64,000 nucleotides of DNA from an uncultured Lachnospiraceae bacterium (GCA_947575805.1 CANPOY010000005.1:1-64000), one strand, 5' to 3'. Positions 1 to 9,001 are shown, counted from the stretch's first letter. Numbers and translations: made by a program. Notes: generated from the letters alone by a model not told the origin.

Positions 1-2
1 CC

Positions 3-206
3 CGGCTGGAACAGGAATACCGCGCAGCCGGTATGGACGATAGGCAGATCGCAGCCATGAAGGAATATGGCTGGTCCTGGTCTGAAGGCAGCAAGACGTG
101 CGCCTCAGTTTTCCAAGAGATAATCAAACGTTTCAGAACGAACAATTTCAAAAAAGATTTTGCAACTCCTCAGGACTTCAGTTCTGTGGAGTTTTTTGTT
201 GTATAA
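3..206 (+). CDS. C-terminal part of a mobile-element-type hypothetical protein, 5' end outside window
   Basis: The reading frame is open from the window edge to TAA at 204-206, giving 67 residues. The first 20 or so residues (RLEQEYRAAGMDDRQIAAMK) resemble short conserved proteins I associate with Firmicutes conjugative elements, where this stretch is followed by a charged segment. Here the sequence changes after the first 25 residues to an unrelated tail ending SSVEFFVV, so the gene may be truncated or fused by a deletion. It lies just upstream of the defence genes, as expected for a mobile-element remnant. Family recognition is from memory and weak. Confidence 0.4.
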   Translation, partial: RLEQEYRAAGMDDRQIAAMKEYGWSWSEGSKTCASVFQEIIKRFRTNNFKKDFATPQDFSSVEFFVV

Positions 207-225
207 ATTTTAGTCTGGATATGAT
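196..225 (+). promoter_or_regulatory. Candidate sigma-A promoter for the Septu-like operon
   Basis: TTGTTG (196-201) and TATGAT (220-225) are separated by 18 bp in AT-rich DNA, about 37 bp before the ATPase start. The -35 box overlaps the stop codon of the preceding ORF fragment. Confidence 0.4.
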
Positions 226-261
226 AAAATAAGTGTAGTTTAAAGTATTGGAGGAGAAGTT

Positions 262-1509
262 ATGGAACAAACTTTTTTGACTGGTATTAATATAGAAAAT
301 GTACGTCATTTATCAAACATCTTGATTCCTTTAGATAAAGATATTAGAAAACATTTGATTTTAACAGGAAAAAATGGAAGTGGAAAAACAAGTGTAGTGG
401 AAGCTGTAGTAAAATATATTGAAAGCTTTTTGGGTGAATATGGTACACCATTAGACCATGTTAAAATGATGTATGACCGTTCTTTAAATGAGATTAACAG
501 ATTGAATTTGTTAGAAGATTCAGAAGAAAACAGAAAAAAGATTTTTGATGCTAAGGAAAGCCTTAATTTATGGGAAAGAAAGTTAAGAAAATTAGATTCA
601 GGGGTGATTTTAAATAGTACATCTAATGCTATGTTGAAAGAAAAATATCATAATGGGGATTTTATTTTTGCATATTATAAAGCTGAAAGAGAATTTCAAG
701 TGGAAGAATACAAAAATATTGAAAAAATAGAATTTCAGGATAAGTATAGTATTTCTGAAAATCCAGGTAGAAAATTTACAAAATATCTTGTAGATTTGAA
801 AGCTACTCAGGCTTTTACAAAGTATAAGGAAAAATCCGAAAAGATAGATAAATGGTTTCATGCATTCGAGGATATTTTAAAGAAAATTATTGAAGATGAA
901 AATCTGCAGCTAAAATTCAATGATGAAACATTTCAGTTTTCTATCTGCGAGACAGATAGAGAACCCTTTAATTTTAATACAATGTCCAGTGGTTACGCGG
1001 CAATATTTGAGATTATTAATGATCTGATTATAAGAATGGAGGCAAAGTCAGGACTGCGAACAGAGTTTGACATGGAAGGGATTGTATTGGTTGATGAAAT
1101 TGAAACCCATTTGCATTTAGAATTACAGAAAAAGATACTTCCTATTCTAACAACTCTTTTTCCTAATATTCAATTTATTATTACAACACACTCTCCGTTT
1201 ATTTTAAGTTCCTTAGATAATGCTGTCATTTATGATCTGCAGAACAGAACTCTTGTGGAAAATGGATTGGAAAATTTACCATATGAAGGGATTGTAGAAG
1301 GATATTTTAAAGCTGATACACTATCAGAAGAACTAAGAGAAAAATTTGAAAGATATAAAGATTTGGTTTCTAAGGATGAGCTATCAGACGAAGAATATGA
1401 AGAAATGGATAAACTGGAATTCTATTTGGATGAAATCCCGGATTATCTTGCAAAAGAACTGACATCAGAATATAGTCGGTTGAAATTAGAATTCTCAAAT
1501 AGGGGGTAA
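262..1509 (+). CDS. AAA/SMC-like ATPase, PtuA-like (Septu defence)
   Basis: 415-residue ATPase of the AAA_15/AAA_21 (OLD/SMC-like) type. Walker A GKNGSGKT is at residues 36-43. A long charged insert, helical by composition, lies at about 60-210. A signature-like segment (MSSGYAAIFEIIN) is near 250, and Walker B with the ABC-type Glu/His region (VLVDEIETHLH ... ITTHSPF) is near 275-315. The start at 262 follows GGAGGAGAAGTT, a strong RBS. The next gene, an HNH nuclease, begins 5 bp after the stop, and ATPase + HNH is the layout of Septu type I systems. In that family the ATPase forms a complex with the PtuB nuclease and restricts phage. Base composition is clearly more AT-rich than the genes from 2.2 kb on, suggesting recent transfer. 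Other AAA+HNH pairs, including retron effectors, cannot be excluded. Confidence 0.75.
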   Translation: MEQTFLTGINIENVRHLSNILIPLDKDIRKHLILTGKNGSGKTSVVEAVVKYIESFLGEYGTPLDHVKMMYDRSLNEINRLNLLEDSEENRKKIFDAKESLNLWERKLRKLDSGVILNSTSNAMLKEKYHNGDFIFAYYKAEREFQVEEYKNIEKIEFQDKYSISENPGRKFTKYLVDLKATQAFTKYKEKSEKIDKWFHAFEDILKKIIEDENLQLKFNDETFQFSICETDREPFNFNTMSSGYAAIFEIINDLIIRMEAKSGLRTEFDMEGIVLVDEIETHLHLELQKKILPILTTLFPNIQFIITTHSPFILSSLDNAVIYDLQNRTLVENGLENLPYEGIVEGYFKADTLSEELREKFERYKDLVSKDELSDEEYEEMDKLEFYLDEIPDYLAKELTSEYSRLKLEFSNRG

Positions 1510-1514
1510 GGACA

Positions 1515-2171
1515 GTGATTAAGATAGAGAGAAATCCTATTCCACCTTCATCACTGGCTGTTGAAGAACAAAAGGCGAAAGGGGATTATAATAAGCCAGA
1601 TGTAATACAGAGATTAAAGGCAGATTCAAATGATAAATGCTATATTTGTGAATTGAGAGGGCTATCCGATCCGGAAGTGGAACATTTAAAGCCTCATCAT
1701 GGGCGTACAATACCAGAGAGAATTTTTGATTGGAATAACTTATTTTATGCGTGTTCTCATTGTAACAAAATAAAGAAAGAATCAAAATATGACGATAAAA
1801 TTATAGATTGTTGCAAAGAAGATCCAGAAAAAATGTTAGAGCAGTGCTATGAAGAGGGACTTGTAAATGTACATAATATTGTGGATGAAGAGCGGGCTAT
1901 TATGACTGCTGACCTTATACAGGAATGTTTTGAAAAACGTAATACGGGGATTCGGGAAGCAGCATGTCAACACAGAATTGAACGCTTGGCAGATGAGATG
2001 AATGTATTATATAAAATATTGGAAAAACATAAGAGAAATCCAGAATTATTGCGCTATAAAAGAAGTTTGAGAGCCACGTTAAGTAGGAACAGTATATTTG
2101 CGGCATTTAAAAGAAATTATGTAAGAAAACATATTTCAGATTATCCGGATTTAGAGGAATTCTTAGTGTAA
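1515..2171 (+). CDS. HNH endonuclease, PtuB-like (Septu defence)
   Basis: 218 residues from a GTG start preceded by AGGGGGTAAGGAC, which is also the end of the ATPase gene, so translation is probably coupled. The N-terminal half holds a Cys4-type HNH fold: C42-x2-C45, the catalytic E56-H57 pair (EVEHLKP), N75 (WNNLFYACSHCN) and C80-x2-C83. The C-terminal half is helical and charged without a recognised domain. The order ATPase then HNH, the spacing and the sizes match PtuA/PtuB. In that family the nuclease degrades invading DNA as part of the PtuAB complex. No reverse transcriptase or retron ncRNA is visible upstream, so this looks like stand-alone Septu, although only 260 bp upstream are available. 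Confidence 0.75.
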   Translation: MIKIERNPIPPSSLAVEEQKAKGDYNKPDVIQRLKADSNDKCYICELRGLSDPEVEHLKPHHGRTIPERIFDWNNLFYACSHCNKIKKESKYDDKIIDCCKEDPEKMLEQCYEEGLVNVHNIVDEERAIMTADLIQECFEKRNTGIREAACQHRIERLADEMNVLYKILEKHKRNPELLRYKRSLRATLSRNSIFAAFKRNYVRKHISDYPDLEEFLV

Positions 2172-2234
2172 TTTGAGATGCAGTGAGGAATAATGAGAAG
2201 TTCTGCGTTTGTAACGTGTCTGCAACACCATAAT

Positions 2235-3899
2235 TCAAGAATCCAGTAAAATAATTTTCTGCGCGGGAATTGACAGATCAATCCCTCTGACTGCCCGGCG
2301 GACCTTCAGCACTAAGTCCGGGGAAACGGACAGCTCATCGATGCCCATGCGCAGAAAAGCTTCGGTAAGCGTGGTGTCGGCTGCCAGTTCGCCGCAGATG
2401 CCGATCCGGATGCCGTGTCGGCGGGCACTTTCCGCACTCATCTCAATCAGGCGCAGCACGGCCTCGTGATGGGGATCCGCAAATTGCTTCACATCAGGGT
2501 TCTGCCTGTCACAGGCAAGGGTATACTGGGTCAGGTCATTGGTTCCCACGCTGAAAAAGTCTGCCATGCACGCCAGCTTGTCGCTGATGAGGGCAGCTGC
2601 GGGGGTCTCAATCATGATTCCCAGCTCTGTCCTGTCAGAGAATCTGATTTCCTGCTGTTTCAGCTCTGCTTTCACCTGACTACAGATCGCCAGGATTTTT
2701 TCAAGCTCTGAAACGGCGGTTATCATAGGGAACATTATACCCAAATTCCCATAAACTGAGGCTCTGTACAGTGCCCGCAGCTGGGTTCTGAAAATTTCCG
2801 GGCGCAGCAGACAAAGGCGGATAGCCCGACAGCCGAGTGCGGGGTTTTCCTCCTTTTTGAGACGGAAATAGTCGGCTTGCTTATCCGCGCCAATATCTAT
2901 GGTGCGGATGATTACTTTTTTACCTGCCATGTCCTCAAGTACTTTTTTGTAAGCGGCAAACTGCTCCTCTTCCGAAGGATAATCGGTGCGTTCCAGAAAC
3001 AGAAATTCGCTGCGGAACAGTCCGATGCCTCCGGCGTCGTTGGCAAGAGCGCTTGCTGCATCCTCCACACCTCCGATATTGGCATAAATATCTATTTTTT
3101 TACCGTCCAGGGTCACATTTTCCATGCCCTTAAGATCCTGAAGCAGGCGTGCCTTTTCGGTAAGGGTGCGCTGCCTTTCCGAGAACATTTTTCGAACCTC
3201 TTTGTCGGGATTGACAATAACCTCTCCGGTGCCGCCGTCCACTATTGCTTCGTCGTCTTCCTTAACTTCCCGAAGAAATTTGTCTCCAACGCCGATAACT
3301 GCGGGGATATTCCGTCCCCGTGCAAGGATGGCAGTGTGGGAGCTGAAAGAGCCTCCGGCCGTGACAAAGGCCAGGATTCTGTCTCTGTTAAGGGATGCGG
3401 CTTCGCTGGGGGTAAGATCGTCGGCGCAGAGAATGACTTTTTCCCCGGAGGGCATAGGTTGGGAAGCGGCTCCGGAAAGAATTCGGATCAGGCGGTCGGA
3501 AATGTCCCGCACATCTGTTGCCCGCGCCGTCATATAGACATCGCACATTGCTGCAAATCTTTCCGCAAAGGTTTCTGCCGTGAGCTTGACGGCATATTCG
3601 GTGTTTACGTTCTGGCCGTCAATCATGCTGAAGACGGATTCGTCGAATTCTTTATCAAGCAATATCATCTGATGTGCTTCAAAGACTGCCGCGCTGTCCC
3701 TGCCGGCTTCCTGCAGAGACTTTTCCAAAAGCTCCTGCAGCTGCCTGAGAGCCAGAGTCTTTGCCCGCCGGAAGCGATCCTTTTCCCTTTCGGCGTCTGT
3801 AATCTGAACACATTTCACATTTTGGTCATGTCTGCGTAACAGTCGCAATTTTCCAATCGCTATCGCTTCACCGATACCCACACCCTGATACTTTTCCAT
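2235..3899 (-). CDS. ptsI: Phosphoenolpyruvate-protein phosphotransferase (PTS enzyme I)
   Basis: 554 residues, slightly short of the usual 570-575. Enzyme I takes phosphate from PEP and passes it to HPr, feeding all PTS sugar permeases. The N-terminal HPr-binding domain and phosphohistidine domain contain the active His188 in GGSFSSHTAILAR. The C-terminal PEP-binding barrel has the FRSEFLFLER segment, the MIETPAA strand and the catalytic Cys in GICGELAA. Start ATG at 3899 follows GGGGATGAG. It lies 23 bp after fruK on the same strand, so NUDIX-fruK-ptsI looks like one operon. No HPr or fructose EII gene is in the window. Confidence 0.93.
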   Translation of the reverse strand: MEKYQGVGIGEAIAIGKLRLLRRHDQNVKCVQITDAEREKDRFRRAKTLALRQLQELLEKSLQEAGRDSAAVFEAHQMILLDKEFDESVFSMIDGQNVNTEYAVKLTAETFAERFAAMCDVYMTARATDVRDISDRLIRILSGAASQPMPSGEKVILCADDLTPSEAASLNRDRILAFVTAGGSFSSHTAILARGRNIPAVIGVGDKFLREVKEDDEAIVDGGTGEVIVNPDKEVRKMFSERQRTLTEKARLLQDLKGMENVTLDGKKIDIYANIGGVEDAASALANDAGGIGLFRSEFLFLERTDYPSEEEQFAAYKKVLEDMAGKKVIIRTIDIGADKQADYFRLKKEENPALGCRAIRLCLLRPEIFRTQLRALYRASVYGNLGIMFPMITAVSELEKILAICSQVKAELKQQEIRFSDRTELGIMIETPAAALISDKLACMADFFSVGTNDLTQYTLACDRQNPDVKQFADPHHEAVLRLIEMSAESARRHGIRIGICGELAADTTLTEAFLRMGIDELSVSPDLVLKVRRAVRGIDLSIPAQKIILLDS

Positions 3900-3922
3900 T
3901 TTGTACTCATCCCCTTAAATCA

Positions 3923-4825
3923 TCAGGGCAGCTGCCCCAGCAATTCATAAATTTTATTCCTCTCGGCCAGCCCGTCCGAAAAGGCAGTGGCGCCGCCTGC
4001 AGCCGTTCCCAGCTTTAAGGCGTACTCCGGACTGCCGGATTCCAGACCGGCGAGAAAGCCTGCCACCATGGAATCTCCTGCGCCCACGGAGTTCCTTACC
4101 TGGCCCCGGCAGACGCCGCACCTGTGAACCCGGCATTGTTTATCCAAAAGGATTGCGCCTCGCTCCGCCATGGAAACCAGTACATTCACCGCGCCCATTT
4201 CCTGCAGCTTTTTTGCCCGGTAAATGATTTCATCCTCCGTTTTCAGTTCCACACCGAACAGCTCTCCCAGCTCCTGATTATTTGGCTTGACTAAGAAGGG
4301 TTTGTATTTCAACACGTTTAGCAGCAAGTCCCCGGTTGCGTCCACCACGGTCCTGAGCTCTTTGTGGGACAGCCGGGCCAGTATCCGTTCATATATATCC
4401 CCGGGCAGCGTACCGGGAATACTGCCGGCCAGCACCAGTATGTCTCCGTCCTGCAGCCGATCCAGTTTTTCGTAAAGCTGTGCCAGTGCGTTTTCGGGGA
4501 TTAGAGGTCCCTGGCCGTTCAGCTCTGTTTCTTCCGCTGCCTTGATCTTGACGTTGATCCGTGAACAGCCGTCCTGCAAGTGGACGAAGTCCGTTTGGAT
4601 GCCTGCTTCTGCAGCGCCGTCCTCAACGGCTTTGCCGGTGAAGCCGGCCACAAAGCCAAGGGCCGTTGATTTTATCCCCAGCCGGGCCAGCACAATGGAG
4701 ACATTGATGCCCTTGCCGCCGATGTAAATCCGTTCGGTGACGGAGCGGTTAAGCTTTCCCAGGGCCACTTTATCCATATGTACCACATAATCAATGGCGG
4801 GGTTGAAGGTTACGGTATAGATCAT
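3923..4825 (-). CDS. fruK: 1-phosphofructokinase, PfkB family
   Basis: 300 residues, the usual length for FruK/LacC-type kinases. It phosphorylates fructose 1-phosphate to fructose 1,6-bisphosphate after PTS uptake. It opens with the family start MIYTVTFNPAIDY. The ribokinase signature 1 region IGGKGINVS is at 35-43. The anion-hole/catalytic region NSVGAGDSMVAGFLAG lies near 245-258 with the catalytic Asp in GAGD. Its start overlaps the NUDIX stop by 4 bp (ATGA), and ptsI follows 23 bp downstream, which supports a fructose/PTS role over tagatose 6-phosphate. LacC-like specificity remains possible. Confidence 0.88.
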   Translation of the reverse strand: MIYTVTFNPAIDYVVHMDKVALGKLNRSVTERIYIGGKGINVSIVLARLGIKSTALGFVAGFTGKAVEDGAAEAGIQTDFVHLQDGCSRINVKIKAAEETELNGQGPLIPENALAQLYEKLDRLQDGDILVLAGSIPGTLPGDIYERILARLSHKELRTVVDATGDLLLNVLKYKPFLVKPNNQELGELFGVELKTEDEIIYRAKKLQEMGAVNVLVSMAERGAILLDKQCRVHRCGVCRGQVRNSVGAGDSMVAGFLAGLESGSPEYALKLGTAAGGATAFSDGLAERNKIYELLGQLP

Positions 4826-5274
4826 GGGAGTATCTCCTGAACGGAACCGGTGCGTCTAATATATTCTGCAATTAATTTGGGCTGGATCAGGGGATAAGTC
4901 CAGTCTGTGGGAAGCTCGTCCATCAGAAAGACCCGTTCTATTTCGCTTTCCAGCTTGCCTGAAAATTCCGTGATTTCCGCAAAGCACAAAAGCCCGAAAG
5001 ATTCTTCACCGGTTTCGTTTACCCGGGTCTTTCCCGTAACGGAATAAACGCACAGGGGCTTCAGATCAAATACAAGGGCCCCGGTTTCTTCCCGCAGTTC
5101 CCTTTCTGCGGTCATAAGAATATCTTCGCCGGGTTCTCTGTGGCCGCCGGGCACCTCATAAGTATTCCGCTCCTTATGCTTACAGATCACCCATTTGCCG
5201 CCGGTTCTGGCAATAATGACCGCAAATTTTAAAAGGGCATCTTCTGCGGTTTCATAAAAATTTACGTTTATCAT
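4822..5274 (-). CDS. NUDIX hydrolase
   Basis: 150 residues. The complete Nudix box reads GGHREPGEDILMTAERELRE followed by ETGAL, supplying the Glu residues that bind the divalent metal. Such enzymes hydrolyse nucleoside diphosphates linked to a second moiety; the substrate here cannot be read from sequence. I chose ATG 5274 because GAGGAA lies 5 bp upstream. The frame stays open back to a TTG at 5349, but that codon overlaps a good promoter -35 box. It is the first gene of a putative operon with fruK and ptsI, overlapping fruK by 4 bp. Confidence 0.85.
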   Translation of the reverse strand: MINVNFYETAEDALLKFAVIIARTGGKWVICKHKERNTYEVPGGHREPGEDILMTAERELREETGALVFDLKPLCVYSVTGKTRVNETGEESFGLLCFAEITEFSGKLESEIERVFLMDELPTDWTYPLIQPKLIAEYIRRTGSVQEILP

Positions 5275-5320
5275 AGTATTCCTCATTTGCAGATTTTGAT
5301 TTATAAGACTGGTTATTTTG

Positions 5321-5349
5321 ATTCTAACATAGGTTTCAGGTCCATTCAA
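5321..5349 (-). promoter_or_regulatory. Promoter for NUDIX-fruK-ptsI
   Basis: On the minus strand TTGAAT (5349-5344) and TAGAAT (5326-5321) are separated by exactly 17 bp, about 47 bp before the chosen NUDIX start. Confidence 0.6.
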
Positions 5350-5439
5350 TCAATTCTCTGAAATATACAAAAATGCAATCCTGTGATAAGATAGAGGAAA
5401 GTGCAGAGGAAGCCGGTAAGCGGCAGAACAGGAGGGAGT

Positions 5440-6588
5440 ATGGAGAAAAGGGAATTTATCTGCAACAGGGAGGGACTTGCCATCCGGGGCACGGAATACA
5501 GATGTGAAAGAAAAACGGGACGGCAGGAAAGACAGCCCATTGCGGTGATCTGCCATGGCTTCGGCGGGAATCAGTATGATCTGGTGTTTTATGCCGAGGC
5601 CTTTGCGGACATGGGGTATACAGTGTATTGCTTTGACTTTTGCGGCGGCTGTGTGGTAGGTAAGAGCGACGGAAGCAGCCTGGATATGACCATCGACACG
5701 GAGGCGGCGGACTTAAAGGTCGTCCTGGACTATGCGAAGAGCCTGCCCTATACGGATGAAAAGCATATCCTTTTAGCGGGCGGAAGCCAGGGAGGCTATG
5801 TGGCCGGGATTGTGGCGGCGGAGAGGGCAGCGGAGATCGAAAGGCTGATCCTGTTTTATCCGGCCCTGTGTATCCCGGATGACGCCAGGGCAGGGCGGCT
5901 GGGCGGAGCCTGTTATGATGTGAATCAGGTGCCGGAGGAGATAGATACCTTTGGTGTAAGAATCGGCAGAAAATTTCATGAAGGGGTGGTGGATAAGGAT
6001 GCGGTGGAGCAGATCTGTGGTTACAGGGGGCCTGTGCTGCTGATCCACGGCTCCGAGGATATGCTGGTGAACATCCGCTATGCAAAAGCAGCGGCTAAGG
6101 CTTATGAAAACTGCCATCTGCAGATCCTTGAGGGGGCGGGACACGGTTTTTCACAGCAGCAGCGGGAGCAGATAATCGTGTCCGTCAGGGAATTTTTGCA
6201 GGGCCACAGGGAAATTCTCTGTATCCGCGTACATATTACCGACAGTGAGGAAAAGCAAGAGGGAGATGAGACTGTCTGCTATATTCATTTTGAAGGGGAC
6301 TGTGAGAACAATTATTTTAAGGGGCGGATCCTTCCCGGCGCCGTAGACGAACAGCACTACAGGCAGGGGCAACAGGTGTCCATCTGTGCCACCTATGAGC
6401 TGGAAGGACAGGACTGTAAGGGGAATGTCTGCAGGTTAAGGATTGTAAACCAAAAGGCGGAGGATGGGTGCTTTAGGCCGCAGGTGCAGACGGACAGCCC
6501 GGAACTGGCCTTTTTAAACCACAGTACCCTGCTGGCGGCGCTGGAATTTTACTCCGGTGGACTGACCGTACGGATATTTGCAGAGTGA
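5440..6588 (+). CDS. Alpha/beta hydrolase fused to a C-terminal DUF3237-like domain
   Basis: 382 residues from ATG 5440, which sits behind the strong RBS GGAGGGA; an in-frame GTG at 5401 lacks one. Residues 1-255 form a serine hydrolase: HGFGG near 39-43, nucleophile Ser116 in GGSQGG, probable Asp207 (HGSEDMLV) and His235 (GAGHGF). Residues 270-380 contain the pattern FKGRILPGAVDEQ ... YELEGQDCKGNVCRLRIVNQ ... TDSPELAFLNH, which I match to DUF3237. The protein has no signal peptide, so it is probably cytosolic. Substrate is unknown; esterase or deacylase activity is inferred from the fold. The domain assignment of the C-terminus is from memory. Confidence 0.8.
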   Translation: MEKREFICNREGLAIRGTEYRCERKTGRQERQPIAVICHGFGGNQYDLVFYAEAFADMGYTVYCFDFCGGCVVGKSDGSSLDMTIDTEAADLKVVLDYAKSLPYTDEKHILLAGGSQGGYVAGIVAAERAAEIERLILFYPALCIPDDARAGRLGGACYDVNQVPEEIDTFGVRIGRKFHEGVVDKDAVEQICGYRGPVLLIHGSEDMLVNIRYAKAAAKAYENCHLQILEGAGHGFSQQQREQIIVSVREFLQGHREILCIRVHITDSEEKQEGDETVCYIHFEGDCENNYFKGRILPGAVDEQHYRQGQQVSICATYELEGQDCKGNVCRLRIVNQKAEDGCFRPQVQTDSPELAFLNHSTLLAALEFYSGGLTVRIFAE

Positions 6589-6617
6589 CGGTTCAGATGT
6601 TTCATTACGGATTTGTC

Positions 6618-6646
6618 TTGACACGCTCTATCTGTTTTGATATGGT
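6618..6646 (+). promoter_or_regulatory. Promoter for exonuclease III gene
   Basis: Perfect -35 TTGACA (6618-6623), 17-bp spacer, -10 TATGGT (6641-6646), about 97 bp before the start codon. The rest of the 154-bp gap shows nothing further. Confidence 0.6.
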
Positions 6647-6742
6647 AAGTTTGCCTTAGATCAATGACTGTTTGGGAGATCTTGGCATATCGGGATATGG
6701 TCAGGATGCTGAATGAAAAATAGTTTCAGGGGGAACGGAAGT

Positions 6743-7492
6743 ATGAAATTTATTTCATGGAATGTAAACGGTCTGCGGGCCGTGATGGGCAAGAACTTTA
6801 TGGAGGAGTTTCAGAAGCTGGATGCGGATTTTTTCTGTCTTCAGGAGACAAAGCTTCAGGAAGGACAGATTCAGATGGATCTGCCGGGATACTGTCAGTA
6901 TTGGAATTATGCGGAGAAAAAGGGGTATTCCGGCACCGCTGTCTTTGCCAGGCAGGAGCCGGAGGCGGTCACTTACGGCATGGGAAAGGAAGAGCATGAC
7001 CATGAGGGGCGAATCATCACTTTAGCGTATCCGGAATTTTATCTGGTCACTGTCTATACCCCTAATTCCCAGCGGGAGCTGACCCGGCTGGAGTACCGTA
7101 TGCAGTGGGAGGACGATTTCCGGGCCTATTTAAAGGATCTGGCAAAGGATAAGGGTGTCATTGTCTGCGGGGATCTGAACGTGGCCCATCAGGAGATCGA
7201 CCTGAAGAACCCTAAGACCAACCGGAATAATGCAGGCTTTACGGCTCAGGAGCGGGGGAAGATGACAGAGCTGCTGAGCAGCGGTTTCATAGACAGCTAC
7301 CGTCATTTTTACCCGGATAAGGAGGGCGTCTACAGCTGGTGGTCTTACCAGTTCCATGCCCGGGAGAAAAACGCGGGGTGGCGCATCGATTATTTTCTGG
7401 TTTCGGACAATTTTGCAGACAGAATGACCGGCGCGGCCATCCACACAGAAATCTTCGGCTCTGATCACTGTCCCGTGGAGCTGACGATATAA
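6743..7492 (+). CDS. xth: Exodeoxyribonuclease III (AP endonuclease, ExoA/Xth type)
   Basis: 249 residues, typical for the Gram-positive ExoA group. The enzyme nicks DNA 5' of abasic sites and removes 3' blocking groups in base excision repair. Diagnostic motifs run in order: MKFISWNVNGLRA (start), LQETKLQ (metal-binding Glu), VYTPNSQ, VCGDLNVAHQEIDL (catalytic Asp-Asn), and the final GSDHCPVEL (Asp-His). I took ATG 6743 with GGGGGAACGGA upstream because homologues begin with this sequence; an in-frame ATG at 6713 would add ten residues. Monocistronic with its own promoter. Confidence 0.93.
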   Translation: MKFISWNVNGLRAVMGKNFMEEFQKLDADFFCLQETKLQEGQIQMDLPGYCQYWNYAEKKGYSGTAVFARQEPEAVTYGMGKEEHDHEGRIITLAYPEFYLVTVYTPNSQRELTRLEYRMQWEDDFRAYLKDLAKDKGVIVCGDLNVAHQEIDLKNPKTNRNNAGFTAQERGKMTELLSSGFIDSYRHFYPDKEGVYSWWSYQFHAREKNAGWRIDYFLVSDNFADRMTGAAIHTEIFGSDHCPVELTI

Positions 7493-7548
7493 GGGAAAAG
7501 CCTTTCGCATTGGCTCTTAACATATTGAATAGATAAAGTAAATTCAGG

Positions 7549-7583
7549 AAAAACTGTTCAAATAAGATTTGGGCAGTTTTTTT
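7549..7583 (+). terminator. Weak intrinsic terminator after exonuclease III gene
   Basis: AAAAACTG (7549-7556) pairs with CAGTTTTT (7574-7581) across a 17-nt loop and runs into a T tract. The stem is A/T-rich and the loop large, so it may be inefficient. Confidence 0.4.
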
Positions 7584-7618
7584 GTGCGATTGCCGCAGGA
7601 ACAGGAAAGGATATTACA

Positions 7619-9001
7619 ATGGAATCATTATGGGAGAGTGGGGTGCGGATACCCCGGAGAAGACCGGCGGAAGGGCTGCATGAGCGGGATGTGGTGGTGA
7701 TCGGGGCGGGAATGACTGGAATACTTACTGCCTGGCAGCTGCAGAAAGCGGGGATGAGGGTGGCCGTGCTGGAGGCCGGACGGATCGCGGGAGGCCAGAC
7801 CGGGCGTACCACCGCCAAGATTACTTCCCAGCACGGCATGATCTACAGTCGTATGCTTCAGGAGCTGGGGCAAAGGAAGGCCGGATTGTACGCGGAGGCA
7901 AATCAATGGGCTATTTCGGAATATGAACATATTATAGCGGAAAACGGAATTGACTGTGATTTTGAAAGGCTGCCTGCATATCTTTATTCTACCTCGGACA
8001 GGTCAGGACTGCACGCCGAGGCAGTGGCCGCCGCTGCCCTGGGAATCCCTGCCCGTGAAGCAAAGATTACGGAGCTGCCCTTTGCAACGGTGGGGGCAGT
8101 ATGCTTTGAGAATCAGGCTCAGTTCCATCCACTGAAATTTATCCGTGCCCTGGCGGCAAAGCTGGAAATCTACGAGAACAGTCCGGTGAGAAGCGTGGGA
8201 AGCCGGATCGTCTGTACGGACAGGGCCAGATTTCTGACAAAGAGCATTGTTTTCGCCACCCATTATCCTTTCAGGGATCTGCCCGGTTTCTATTTTTTGA
8301 GGCAGCATCAGGACAGAAGCTATGTGGTGGCGCTGAAGGGCTGCAAGACCTTGCAGGGAATGTATTATGGTGTGGACAATGCCGGGCTGTCCCTGCGCAG
8401 TGCAGGGGATATTCTGCTGCTGGGGGGGAACGCCCACCGCACCGGAGAGAACAGAAAAGGAGGCGCCTTTGGCAGCTTGAAGGCTGCCGCCTGCAAATTT
8501 TACCCGGAGGCAAAGATCGCATATATGTGGGCGGCTCAGGACTGCATGCCTCATGACGGGATCCCGCTGATCGGCAGATATTCTCTGTGGCATCCGGACT
8601 GGTACGTGGCTACAGGGTATGGAAAGTGGGGTATGACCTCTTCTATGGTGGCGGCCCTGCTGCTGACAGATCTGATACGGGGAAAGCACAATCTTTGGGA
8701 AAGTGTCTTTGCCCCCAGGCGGATCCGCCCGGAGGCGGCCAGGCAGAATTTCCGCCGGGATGTGCAGGTAAGCGTAAGAGGGCTGTGGAAGGGAGTTACC
8801 AGGGGAAAGGAAAAGTGCAGATGCGGCGAGGGGGAATTTCAGGCCCGCTGTACCCATATGGGCTGCAAGCTGGTATGGAATCCCCATGAAAAGAGCTGGG
8901 ACTGCCCCTGCCATGGATCCAGGTTTGACGGGGAAGGGAAAGTATTGGACGGGCCCGCCCAGAAGCCGCTGCCGCGGCCGACGCGAAGGGAGATGCGTTA
9001 G
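7619..9001 (+). CDS. FAD-dependent oxidoreductase (DAO family) with C-terminal Rieske [2Fe-2S] domain
   Basis: 460 residues. A Rossmann FAD-binding motif ([17 protein letters not shown], about 25-41) is followed by the Glu-containing strand VAVLEAG and [16 protein letters not shown], typical of DadA/DAO-like amine or amino-acid oxidases. A second FAD segment (DGIPLIGRY ... [12 protein letters not shown]) lies at 313-343. Residues 398-460 are a Rieske domain with ligands C411-x-H413 and C429-x2-H432. It probably oxidises an amine or related substrate and passes electrons to the iron-sulphur centre. No signal peptide. Start ATG has AGGAAAGG upstream. Substrate unknown. Confidence 0.87.
   Translation: MESLWESGVRIPRRRPAEGLHERDVVVIGAGMTGILTAWQLQKAGMRVAVLEAGRIAGGQTGRTTAKITSQHGMIYSRMLQELGQRKAGLYAEANQWAISEYEHIIAENGIDCDFERLPAYLYSTSDRSGLHAEAVAAAALGIPAREAKITELPFATVGAVCFENQAQFHPLKFIRALAAKLEIYENSPVRSVGSRIVCTDRARFLTKSIVFATHYPFRDLPGFYFLRQHQDRSYVVALKGCKTLQGMYYGVDNAGLSLRSAGDILLLGGNAHRTGENRKGGAFGSLKAAACKFYPEAKIAYMWAAQDCMPHDGIPLIGRYSLWHPDWYVATGYGKWGMTSSMVAALLLTDLIRGKHNLWESVFAPRRIRPEAARQNFRRDVQVSVRGLWKGVTRGKEKCRCGEGEFQARCTHMGCKLVWNPHEKSWDCPCHGSRFDGEGKVLDGPAQKPLPRPTRREMR

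Noticed and set aside
1..2171. Retron associated with the ATPase/HNH pair
   Set aside because: No reverse transcriptase or msr/msd-like inverted repeats are visible in the available 260 bp upstream or downstream.
5275..5349. N-terminal extension of the NUDIX protein from TTG 5349
   Set aside because: The TTG has no RBS and overlaps the -35 box of a good promoter; ATG 5274 has a correctly spaced GAGGAA.
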